NCBI GenBank assembly: GCA_015655015.1
Contig: JAATFV010000236.1
Coordinates: 1-64,000, forward strand
DNA: 64,000 nt
Direction of reading: 5' to 3'
Origin: Chitinophagales bacterium
GTDB taxonomy: Bacteria > Bacteroidota > Bacteroidia > Chitinophagales > Chitinophagaceae
Shown here: positions 55,904-64,000 of the stretch, piece after piece
Position numbering within the stretch: position 1 is the first letter of the stretch
Layout: each line of letters opens with the position of its first letter
Notes under the pieces: model-generated
Told to the model about the DNA's origin: nothing
The model's database searches: none
The model's input: only the letters and a program-made list of their open reading frames with translations
Position numbers and translations under genes: made by a program

Positions 55904-56689
55904 ATGAAAATACAACACTACGTCGGCTGCTTTTTGCTGGTCTCCAGCCTCCTTTATGCTTGTAGGAAAAAAGACCTGCTTACTTATAATACCTCTAATA
56001 GCATCTACTTTTTAATATCGGGCGCGAGCCCTGTTGATCTGGACGGAAAGACCCTCACTACTATCCCTTCAGATGAAGAATTCCTTTCCTTCGGTTGGAA
56101 AGCTGATGACATCGATACGTTGGAAACCAGGATCCCGGTTCGGGTGACCGGCAGTCCTGGTGTTAGTGAACGGCACTTCCGCATCATCGCCGGGGAGGGC
56201 AGCACGGCTGAGTCCGGCAAACATTATGAAGCTTTTCCTGATTCTTACGTGTTCCCTGCGGGCGCTATCGATGATACGATAACGGTTCGCTTGTATCGAA
56301 CAGCGGACATGCAGGTGACGGCAAAGTGGTTGTATTTACAACTGGTAGCAACCCCGGATTTTTCGGTGAACTTCCAGGTCAATACGGCGTATACCAGGAC
56401 CGACGACACTGCTTATTTCAATCCATCGGTTTTCAGAATTAAAATCGATGATATCGTAAGTGTTCCCAAGTATTGGTACACTTCCCTCTTTGGGAAGTTC
56501 TCTAAAACAAAAATTCTGCTTATGGTCTCTGTATTGAATATCAGCGTCGATGATTTTAACGACTACATGAAGATGTCTTCGAGCGGTTCGGTTTACGCTG
56601 ACATCGTATCAAAATATCTGGCAGAACAGAAATTTATTGGCAATACGATCTACGATGAAGATGGATCAGAAATGTCAATGGGTCAGTAA
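55904..56689 (+). CDS. DUF4843-type lipoprotein
   Basis: Lipobox LLYAC; NSIYFLISG... calx-beta-like; position after SusD. Confidence 0.75.
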   Translation: MKIQHYVGCFLLVSSLLYACRKKDLLTYNTSNSIYFLISGASPVDLDGKTLTTIPSDEEFLSFGWKADDIDTLETRIPVRVTGSPGVSERHFRIIAGEGSTAESGKHYEAFPDSYVFPAGAIDDTITVRLYRTADMQVTAKWLYLQLVATPDFSVNFQVNTAYTRTDDTAYFNPSVFRIKIDDIVSVPKYWYTSLFGKFSKTKILLMVSVLNISVDDFNDYMKMSSSGSVYADIVSKYLAEQKFIGNTIYDEDGSEMSMGQ

Positions 56690-56711
56690 ACCGATAAAAA
56701 TTGCAATCAAC

Positions 56712-58214
56712 ATGAAAAAACATATTTATCACTGTCTTATCTTTTTTTGCATGGTTCTTGTGTCCTGCTCAAAGGATTTAGGCCACTACAACTATAACCA
56801 AATAAATGAGGTCAGCATCAGTCTCAGTAACGCTCCCTCTTCTGTATTCCTTGGCGATACACTGCGCGTGTCCCCCGAACTAACGGAAACCATAAATAGC
56901 AATTTGCAGAATTATAGCTTTCGGTGGGCGCTTAATACGGGCGAAGATTTGTCGACGGAACAAAATTTGAACTATAAAGTGACACAGTCCCCCGGAAATT
57001 ACGAATTGGAGTTTTACCTTACGGACAAGACGACAGGGGTCACCTGGCAGCAGCGCGAGGCACTTCTTATAAACACCTCTATATATGAAGGGTATTTGAT
57101 CTTGAATGAAGTGAACGGCAGTTCACGATTGGATATGCTCAGTTACCGGGATGGGGGATTTGTACAATACACGGACGTGCTGGGACAGGTTGGATCGGAA
57201 CTAAAGCTCACAGGCGCCCCTATCAAGGTTGCCAGCCTGCGCAACGGCGGGAATAAGAAGGATAACGCTAATTACAATATCTATATTTTAACAGACCAGT
57301 TAGCGACCCGTATCAGTCCTGAAACCTTTGGATGGACGTCTCAATTGGAGCTTCGTAACCGTTTTCTGGGCAGCGTACCGACCGATTTCCGACCGAAAAA
57401 CTTATTTGTATCCGAGATGGACAATTTTCCTTTTTTTGGCGTCCTGGTCGATGGAAAGTTTATCTATGCCAATCTCTATTCCCCTTTTGTATATTCGCTG
57501 TACGCTAACTATTATCCTGATGACCCCGCCAGTGTGATTCCAATCGCTAACAAGGCCGCTATGGTAGGGGAAAGTATTACTGTCTACGATACGGTCAAAA
57601 GGGTATTCATGAGTTATTCCAATAAGACGTTTCAGCCTATCAACAGTGCCGTCTACTCCTATCCGGAGGGAAAAATATTGGTAGACCTGTTCAATAACAA
57701 CTATTCCTTCGACTCCGATGCCAACGGTTACAGAAAGTCAATTGCCTATGCGATATTGAAAGACCCATCCACGGGTGTATATAGTTTGCTCAGATTCTAC
57801 ATCGGGCAGGAAACCAATTATTACGAGACGATTAATGCCACGGATTTTGATCAGGCTACGTGTTTTGCAGCAAGTCCTGAACTGAGTTACCTGTTCTATG
57901 CGGTAGGCGGTAAGGTCTATGAATATGATATGTCGCTAAAGACAGCCAAGCTGATGCTGGATATGGGAGAAGAGCGGGTTAGTTTATTATCCTTTGTGCC
58001 GTTCTACCAGAACATGGACGGCTCCTCCAATCAAAACTATTCCGATTGGGGAAAATGGTTGACAGTGGGAACGTATAATCCTTCAAAGCCGGAGGGCAGC
58101 AACGGGTCGTTGAGGACCTACCAGGTGCCGCCGGTCAATCAGCCATTGGTTAAAAAACAAGAATGGACAGGATTTGGAAAAATTGTAAGTGTCTCTTACA
58201 GGGAAAGAAGTTAA
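56712..58214 (+). CDS. PKD-like family lipoprotein
   Basis: Lipobox MVLVSC; KDLGHYNYNQINEVSISL and YSFRWALN...NLNYKVTQSPGNYELEFYLTDKTTGV. Confidence 0.78.
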   Translation: MKKHIYHCLIFFCMVLVSCSKDLGHYNYNQINEVSISLSNAPSSVFLGDTLRVSPELTETINSNLQNYSFRWALNTGEDLSTEQNLNYKVTQSPGNYELEFYLTDKTTGVTWQQREALLINTSIYEGYLILNEVNGSSRLDMLSYRDGGFVQYTDVLGQVGSELKLTGAPIKVASLRNGGNKKDNANYNIYILTDQLATRISPETFGWTSQLELRNRFLGSVPTDFRPKNLFVSEMDNFPFFGVLVDGKFIYANLYSPFVYSLYANYYPDDPASVIPIANKAAMVGESITVYDTVKRVFMSYSNKTFQPINSAVYSYPEGKILVDLFNNNYSFDSDANGYRKSIAYAILKDPSTGVYSLLRFYIGQETNYYETINATDFDQATCFAASPELSYLFYAVGGKVYEYDMSLKTAKLMLDMGEERVSLLSFVPFYQNMDGSSNQNYSDWGKWLTVGTYNPSKPEGSNGSLRTYQVPPVNQPLVKKQEWTGFGKIVSVSYRERS

Positions 58215-58239
58215 TTTAACAACATTCAATTTTATTTGT

Positions 58240-59304
58240 ATGAAAATAGTCAGCACGTTAGTCTTTGTTTTTATATTTCATTTTATTCCGGCAGCCCAGG
58301 AAAGGGACACTTACACCATTACAGGTAAAGTAGAATGCGACTCGCCGCGTAACCTTCTGGCAGAGTTGTCCTATCATGTAAAAGGAGTGATGGTCGCCGA
58401 CACCGCCCACATCGTCAACAATCGTTATTATTTTAAGGGTCGGATAAAAGGGCCCTTTTTGCAAGCGGTGCTCAGGCTGATTAATTTAGATGACAAGAAA
58501 GCGGATTATGCCGGAAATATGGACTATAGTACATGGAGGTTCCTGGTATTCATCCTGGAGCCAAGTGACATCACCGTCACACACGCCGGTACGGTTGGTC
58601 AGGAAAAGAACCTGGTTGAAGGATCCAGAGCAAATGATGAGCAAGGTATCCTCATCCGCGAGATACAGGAAAAACACCGGCCGGTAGATGAAGTTTACAT
58701 TGAATTTATAAAAGACCATCCGGCATCCTGGCAGAGCGTGGACCTTTTGCAACAGCTAACCACTCAATTTGATATCAGCGAGACCGTCATGGACAGTTTA
58801 TTCGATGGCTTGGCTGCTAAATTGAAAGCGGCGCCATCTATTGCACTTTTAAAAAAATTGGTTGCCCGGAACGAGCTGCTGAAAATCGGAAAGCCTGCAC
58901 CTGATTTCAGCCAGCAGGATGTAAATAAGAGTCCGGTCAAATTAAGCAACCTTCGCGGTAAGTACGTGCTGATCGACTTCTGGGCAAGTTGGTGCGGGCC
59001 CTGCCGTGCTGAAAACCCTAACCTGGTAAAGGCCTATCAGAGCTATCACAATAAAGGTCTTGAAATACTTGGCATATCGCTGGACGAAGAAAGCAGCAAA
59101 GCTGCCTGGTTGGAAGCTATCCGGACCGATAAGCTGACCTGGAAACAGGTTTCCGACCTGAAAGGAACCGGTAATGAAGCCGCCATTCTTTATAATGTAT
59201 TTACGATCCCATCTAATTTTCTCATCGACCCGAATGGGATTATCGTTGGAAAAAATTTACGCGGGGAGCAGCTGGAACAAAAATTAATGGAAGTATTGCA
59301 CTAA
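58240..59304 (+). CDS. TlpA-like thioredoxin-fold lipoprotein/periplasmic protein (DUF4369-like N-terminus)
   Basis: YVLIDFWASWCGPCRAENPNLVKAY; YNVFTIPSNFLIDPNGIIV. Confidence 0.9.
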   Translation: MKIVSTLVFVFIFHFIPAAQERDTYTITGKVECDSPRNLLAELSYHVKGVMVADTAHIVNNRYYFKGRIKGPFLQAVLRLINLDDKKADYAGNMDYSTWRFLVFILEPSDITVTHAGTVGQEKNLVEGSRANDEQGILIREIQEKHRPVDEVYIEFIKDHPASWQSVDLLQQLTTQFDISETVMDSLFDGLAAKLKAAPSIALLKKLVARNELLKIGKPAPDFSQQDVNKSPVKLSNLRGKYVLIDFWASWCGPCRAENPNLVKAYQSYHNKGLEILGISLDEESSKAAWLEAIRTDKLTWKQVSDLKGTGNEAAILYNVFTIPSNFLIDPNGIIVGKNLRGEQLEQKLMEVLH

Positions 59305-59313
59305 AAGAATGAT

Positions 59314-60234
59314 ATGGCAACATCTCTTAAGCTGGTAAACTTGTCGCACCGTTATAGTACAAGTTGGGCCATTCGTGACATCAATTTTGAAATCGACAGT
59401 AATGGCGTTGTTGGTCTTCTGGGGTCGAATGGCGCCGGGAAATCCACCACGATGAACATCATGTGCGGCGTACTTAGCCAAACCTCCGGAGAAGTTTATA
59501 TCAATGGGATTGATATACGCAAAGACCCGAATGCCGCCAAAAAATATATAGGGTTTCTGCCACAGACCGCGCCGCTGTATGCAGATCTCACCGTTGATGA
59601 GTATTTGACATTCTGTGCTTATATGCGGCTTATGGACAAAGCCAGCGTGGCAAAGGCTGTATCGGAAGCCAAGGACCTTTGCGGGATCGGCCAGCATAGC
59701 AAGCGCCTCATTGGCAACCTGTCCGGGGGATACCGCCAGCGGGTCGGTATCGCCCAGGCGATCATTCACCATCCAAAATTGGTCGTTATGGATGAGCCGA
59801 CCAATGGGCTGGACCCCAACCAGATCATCGAAGTACGCAATCTGATTAAGGATATAGCGCAGGACAGGGTGGTTATCTTTTCTTCACACGTACTCAGCGA
59901 AGTTCAGTTGATATGCAAGGAAATCAAGATGATTGAAAGCGGCCGGCTCGTCTTTTCGGACACCATCGAGTCATTTAACAGTTACATTCAACCCAATAGT
60001 GTACAGTTGCTGCTGGGCAACCCTCCCGCCGAAGCGGATCTGTTAGCATTACCCGGTATCACCAGGGTGGAATTTCTGACTTCTCACCGCATACGTGTTT
60101 TCAACGACGGCGATCTGCCGCTCACGGAGCAGCTGGTAGAACATAGTATAACGTATGGTTGGAGGCTTCAGGAAATTTTCCCCGAGAAGAGCTCGATGAA
60201 TGAAGTATTCGCCCAATTATCTCAAAAAAGTTAA
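59314..60234 (+). CDS. ABC transporter ATP-binding protein (GldA-like)
   Basis: LLGSNGAGKSTTMNIMCG, LSGGYRQRVGIAQAI, LVVMDEPTNGLDPNQ. Confidence 0.93.
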   Translation: MATSLKLVNLSHRYSTSWAIRDINFEIDSNGVVGLLGSNGAGKSTTMNIMCGVLSQTSGEVYINGIDIRKDPNAAKKYIGFLPQTAPLYADLTVDEYLTFCAYMRLMDKASVAKAVSEAKDLCGIGQHSKRLIGNLSGGYRQRVGIAQAIIHHPKLVVMDEPTNGLDPNQIIEVRNLIKDIAQDRVVIFSSHVLSEVQLICKEIKMIESGRLVFSDTIESFNSYIQPNSVQLLLGNPPAEADLLALPGITRVEFLTSHRIRVFNDGDLPLTEQLVEHSITYGWRLQEIFPEKSSMNEVFAQLSQKS

Positions 60235-60240
60235 CCCTTC

Positions 60241-62520
60241 ATGCAAACGATAAAAAAAATTGCCGGAGTAGAATTATATCAGCTCTTTTATTCCCCTATC
60301 GGATGGATACTTATTGCTATTTTAACGATTCAGTGTGGGATTACTTATCATAATTACATAGATGATACGGTAATCATGCAGGACCTTCATTACGAACTTC
60401 CGCCCCTGACTTCTTGGATATTAGGCAGCAGTCAAGGCGCTTTCAATCAGATCGTGCTGAAACTTTTTCTCTTTTTACCGTTGATTACCATGGGCCTTCT
60501 GAGCCGGGAAATCAATTCAGGAACGATCAAGTTGCTGTATTCTTCCCCAATCAGCATACGATCCATCGTACTTGGCAAGTTTCTTGCCATGATGGTCTAT
60601 AACCTGATTTTATTAGCCGTGATTTCTTCGTTGGCTGTCGTGGCGGTTATCCATATACAATCGGCGGATGTTGGCATGTTATTGTCCGGTTTGCTTGGAA
60701 TATACCTGCTGCTTTGCGCTTACTCGGCAATCGGCCTGTTCATGTCCAGCCTCACTTCCTATCAGGTCGTTGCCGCAATTTGTACAATTTCTGTACTGGC
60801 TGTCCTATCTTATATCGGTAGTGTTTGGCAAGACATCGATTTTGTACGTGATCTTACGTATTTCCTGTCCATTTCCGGAAGGACGGAGAAGCTGATCAGC
60901 GGTTTGATAAGCACAAAAGACGTATTTTATTTTATACTGATCATTCTGTTGTTTTTAACCTATACGGTATTCCACCTGTGGACCAAGCGAAAGACCTCTT
61001 CCTGGTTGTTCCGGTTTAACTGGTACGTTATTATTATGGCCGGTACATTGGCGCTGGGCTACCTGAGCTCCAGACCCAGGTTTACTTTTTACTATGACGC
61101 CACGGCAGTAAAGGCGCATACCATTTCGAAAATTAATCAGCAATTGCTGGCCAATACCGGCGATCAGGAATTGAAAGTGACCAACTTCGTAAACCTGCTG
61201 AATGATACCTACGTAAGTGGACAGCCCCGGCAGCGCAATAACGACCTCAGCCGTTGGGAACAATATATCCGGTTTAAAAGCAATACCACGGTGGATTATG
61301 TATACTATTATGATAAGAATATAGTCGGGTCTCATCGGGCAGACAGCCTCAGGGAGATGGCCCAATCCGCTGCACGGTCTTTTCGGACAATTCTTAGCCG
61401 GTTTAAAAGTCCCGATGAGGTCAATGAGATAGATGAATTACGTGAGGAGGGCGACCGTTATGTATCGCGATTAAGCCTGGGTAACAAACACACCTATCTT
61501 CGCTTGTTCGGCGACATGCTGGTATACCCTTCCGAGCGGGAAGTCGGGGCGGCCGTCAAAAGGCTCATTGTCCCCGTACCCGTTGTTGCTTTTTTACAAA
61601 GTGAGCATGAGCGTGCTATTTCGAAATCAGGAGACCGGGACTACAAGCTTACTACGCGTCAACTCAACTATCGCTACGCGCTGATCAACCAGGGCTTTGA
61701 CGTGATCACCGTAGACCCGGGTAGTCCGATACCCGACTCATTGACTACGCTATTCATTGGAGATCCCAGGGTGCCGTTTGCTCCCGGGGCGCTCGCCAAT
61801 ATCCAGTCATACATAGACCGGGGAGGCAACCTGGTGATTGCCGGTGAACCGGACAAACAGGAAATCCTTAACCCGCTCCTGAAATCATTGGGTATCTCGC
61901 TGGAATCAGGCACGGTCGTTCAACCGCATGCTAATCATGCACCTTCATTGATCCTTGCCAGGGTTACCGGACAAGCCGGCAGATACAATCATCAATGGAA
62001 CGATCTCAACCAGCAGAAATCCATTGTAAGTATGCCTGGCGCCGCTGCCCTGTCTTATTCGGATTCGGGGTCATTTACCATTACCCCCTTGCTATATACA
62101 GGGGATTCACTTAGCTGGAATAAAAAGGGACCGTTCTCGATCGACTCTATCCAGATAGCTTTTGATCCTGATAAGGGGGACATTAAGGGACCGCTGGTAA
62201 CTGCGGTACTTGCTGAAAGAACCGTGCGGGGGAAGGCGCAACACATAATTGTAACAGGAGATGCCGATCTGTTCAGTAACACGGAGATAACGAGGAAAAA
62301 TATGGCAACGGAGAACCAGGCGTTTGTTTTATCGCTATTCTATTGGTTATCCGATGGAAAGTTTCCCTTAGATATCGTGACGCCGAAAAACCCGGACATG
62401 CTCCTTAAGTTTACGGAAGACGCAAAAATCAACAAACTTAAAATGGTACAGTTGGGCATCCTGCCGGGCGCCGTGGTGATTTTTAGCACGATCCTGTTGA
62501 TCAGGCGGCGGCGGAAATAA
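60241..62520 (+). CDS. ABC-2 type permease fused to GldG-like auxiliary domain
   Basis: N-terminal 6 TM ABC-2 permease (LSREINSGTIKLLYSSPISIRSIVLGKFLAMM), C-terminal GldG/ABC_transp_aux (YIDRGGNLVIAGEPDKQEILNPLLKSLGI), final TM + RRRRK. Confidence 0.88.
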   Translation: MQTIKKIAGVELYQLFYSPIGWILIAILTIQCGITYHNYIDDTVIMQDLHYELPPLTSWILGSSQGAFNQIVLKLFLFLPLITMGLLSREINSGTIKLLYSSPISIRSIVLGKFLAMMVYNLILLAVISSLAVVAVIHIQSADVGMLLSGLLGIYLLLCAYSAIGLFMSSLTSYQVVAAICTISVLAVLSYIGSVWQDIDFVRDLTYFLSISGRTEKLISGLISTKDVFYFILIILLFLTYTVFHLWTKRKTSSWLFRFNWYVIIMAGTLALGYLSSRPRFTFYYDATAVKAHTISKINQQLLANTGDQELKVTNFVNLLNDTYVSGQPRQRNNDLSRWEQYIRFKSNTTVDYVYYYDKNIVGSHRADSLREMAQSAARSFRTILSRFKSPDEVNEIDELREEGDRYVSRLSLGNKHTYLRLFGDMLVYPSEREVGAAVKRLIVPVPVVAFLQSEHERAISKSGDRDYKLTTRQLNYRYALINQGFDVITVDPGSPIPDSLTTLFIGDPRVPFAPGALANIQSYIDRGGNLVIAGEPDKQEILNPLLKSLGISLESGTVVQPHANHAPSLILARVTGQAGRYNHQWNDLNQQKSIVSMPGAAALSYSDSGSFTITPLLYTGDSLSWNKKGPFSIDSIQIAFDPDKGDIKGPLVTAVLAERTVRGKAQHIIVTGDADLFSNTEITRKNMATENQAFVLSLFYWLSDGKFPLDIVTPKNPDMLLKFTEDAKINKLKMVQLGILPGAVVIFSTILLIRRRRK

Positions 62521-62557
62521 ACAGCCAGTGACATTGAAAATAGCGATTGTTCGGCTT

Positions 62558-62618
62558 TTTGTGTTTATCCATCAGGTGATTTGTGTTATCTATCAGGTGA
62601 TTTGTGTTTTTCCATTGG
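62558..62618. repeat. 21-22-nt tandem direct repeats upstream of araC-like gene
   Basis: TTTGTGTTTATCCATCAGGTGA / TTTGTGTTATCTATCAGGTGA / TTTGTGTTTTTCCATTGG. Confidence 0.85.
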
Positions 62619-62659
62619 CGGGGAATAGCAGATCTTTGGAGTAACAAAAAAGGTCAACT

Positions 62660-63568
62660 ATGGCGGAAGAGATCATCGATATAACATCCATCAGCCGACT
62701 GCACGAACTCAATGGATTTGACAAACCTACGCATCCGCTGATCAGCATCATCGACCTGTCCAAATGGGATATCAGCAAGGCCCTGTTAGGGTCAAAAGTG
62801 ACCCTGGATCTGTATGCCATCGCGATGAAGGATGCCAGCTGCGGATTGGCATATGGCAGGAACTCTTATGACTTTAACGAGGGGGTGCTTATTTTTACTG
62901 CTCCCCACCAGGTATTGACCGTCACTAAGGAACAAAAGTTGGGGGAGGTGCACGGCTGGATGATATTTTTTCATCCGGATCTTATCCGGAATACGGCACT
63001 GGGTAAGGAGATCGATGCGTATCATTTTTTCTCTTACGATATCCATGAGGCGCTGCACCTGTCCGATGCCGAACAGCAGTCTGTCACCGAATGTGTCAAG
63101 CTGATCCAGTCGGAGATCGGCGCGCGGATCGACAACCATAGCCAGCGGGTGATCGTATATACCCTGGAGCTGCTGTTGAACTATTGTTCCCGATACTATG
63201 AGCGGCAGTTCCTGACAAGAGCCGCAGGCAACAAGGATATCGTCAGCCGGTTTGAAAGTCTGTTGAAAGATTATTATAAAGACGGGAAATTCAGCGAAAC
63301 GGGAACGCCGCCCATCGGCTACTTTGCCGAACAAGTCCGCCTCTCCCCCAATTACCTGCGCGACCTGTTAAAGAAGGAGACAGGATTGAGTCCCAAGGAC
63401 CATATCAACAATTTTATCGTAGAAAAGGCTAAGACGCTGTTGCTGGGTTCGGAAGACTCCGTATCGGAGATCGCCTATAGCCTGGGTTTCAATTATCCGC
63501 ACTACTTCAGCCGGCTGTTCAAAACGAGAACCGGTCTGACTCCCCAGCAATATCGGGGAACGAACTAA
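62660..63568 (+). CDS. AraC-family transcriptional regulator
   Basis: C-terminal double HTH: YFAEQVRLSPNYLRDLLKKETGLSPKDHI...VSEIAYSLGFNYPHYFSRLFKTRTGLTPQQYR. Confidence 0.95.
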   Translation: MAEEIIDITSISRLHELNGFDKPTHPLISIIDLSKWDISKALLGSKVTLDLYAIAMKDASCGLAYGRNSYDFNEGVLIFTAPHQVLTVTKEQKLGEVHGWMIFFHPDLIRNTALGKEIDAYHFFSYDIHEALHLSDAEQQSVTECVKLIQSEIGARIDNHSQRVIVYTLELLLNYCSRYYERQFLTRAAGNKDIVSRFESLLKDYYKDGKFSETGTPPIGYFAEQVRLSPNYLRDLLKKETGLSPKDHINNFIVEKAKTLLLGSEDSVSEIAYSLGFNYPHYFSRLFKTRTGLTPQQYRGTN

Positions 63569-63592
63569 TCAAGGCATTTAAAACATAATACA

Positions 63593-64000
63593 ATGAGTAA
63601 TACGATTTTAATCACGGGATCAAGCACCGGCATCGGTCGGGCAACCGTCAGGAAATTTCAGCAGGAAGGTTGGAATGTTATCGCTACGATGCGGAATCCG
63701 GAAAAGGAAACCGAATTGAACAAGCTGGAGCGTGTATTGGTAACGAAATTGGATGTACAGCAGCTGGATTCCATCGACAGCGCGATCAAGGCGGGACTGG
63801 ACGTTTTCGGAAAGATCGATGTGGTGCTTAATAATGCCGGTTATGGGCTGATGGGGACCTTCGAGTCTACGAAACGGGAAAGTGTCAACCGGCAGTTCGG
63901 TGTGAATGTTTTTGGGCTTTTTGATGTCACCAGAGCGATGCTTCCGCATTTCAGGGCGAACAAAAGCGGCTTGTTTATCAACATTACTTCTATCGGCGGT
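63593..64000 (+). CDS. SDR-family oxidoreductase (3' truncated by window end)
   Basis: ATG at 63593: MSNTILITGSSTGIGRATVRKFQQEGWNVIATMRNPEKETELN...DVFGKIDVVLNNAG...FINITSIGG. Confidence 0.93.
   Translation, partial: MSNTILITGSSTGIGRATVRKFQQEGWNVIATMRNPEKETELNKLERVLVTKLDVQQLDSIDSAIKAGLDVFGKIDVVLNNAGYGLMGTFESTKRESVNRQFGVNVFGLFDVTRAMLPHFRANKSGLFINITSIGG

Overview
The window looks like a Bacteroidota chromosome segment, most likely Chitinophagaceae-like. Support: many SusC/SusD pairs, ECF-sigma/FecR pairs, DUF4249/DUF4843-type lipoproteins, and TAnnTTTG-type -7 promoter elements. Left to right it contains: the 3' end of a SusD-like gene and a secreted esterase; an AbiEi/AbiEii-type toxin-antitoxin pair preceded by two near-identical perfect palindromes; a DbpA-like helicase and a DHA2-type MFS exporter; a TonB receptor-DUF4249-LytS-LytTR operon; GH20; DinB; cydAB; a SWIM protein; a six-hairpin glycosidase; GH36; thioredoxin; an MBG-domain/PorV-like chimeric ORF; an ECF-sigma/FecR/SusC/SusD/phosphoesterase locus; an rRNA pseudouridine synthase; an HxlR/SDR divergent pair; an AAA-ATPase/PD-(D/E)XK gene; a mannose-type cassette (ROK kinase-Man6P isomerase fusion, sugar porter, GH92); tRNA-Leu(CAG) followed by a degraded integrase region; LysR/MdaB/DJ-1; a noncoding 'graveyard'; a second ECF-sigma/FecR/SusC/SusD locus with DUF4843, PKD-like, TlpA, ABC ATPase and a GldG-type permease; and an AraC/SDR pair. 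The observations I rate highest are the twin AbiE palindromes with a compensated base-pair difference, the MBG-PorV chimera, the ROK-ManA fusion cassette, the integrase relic with TGACACAC repeats beside tRNA-Leu, the SusCD locus that continues into an ABC/GldG transporter, and recurrent short tandem duplications in gaps and linkers. All family calls were made by eye from the sequence, with no database search.
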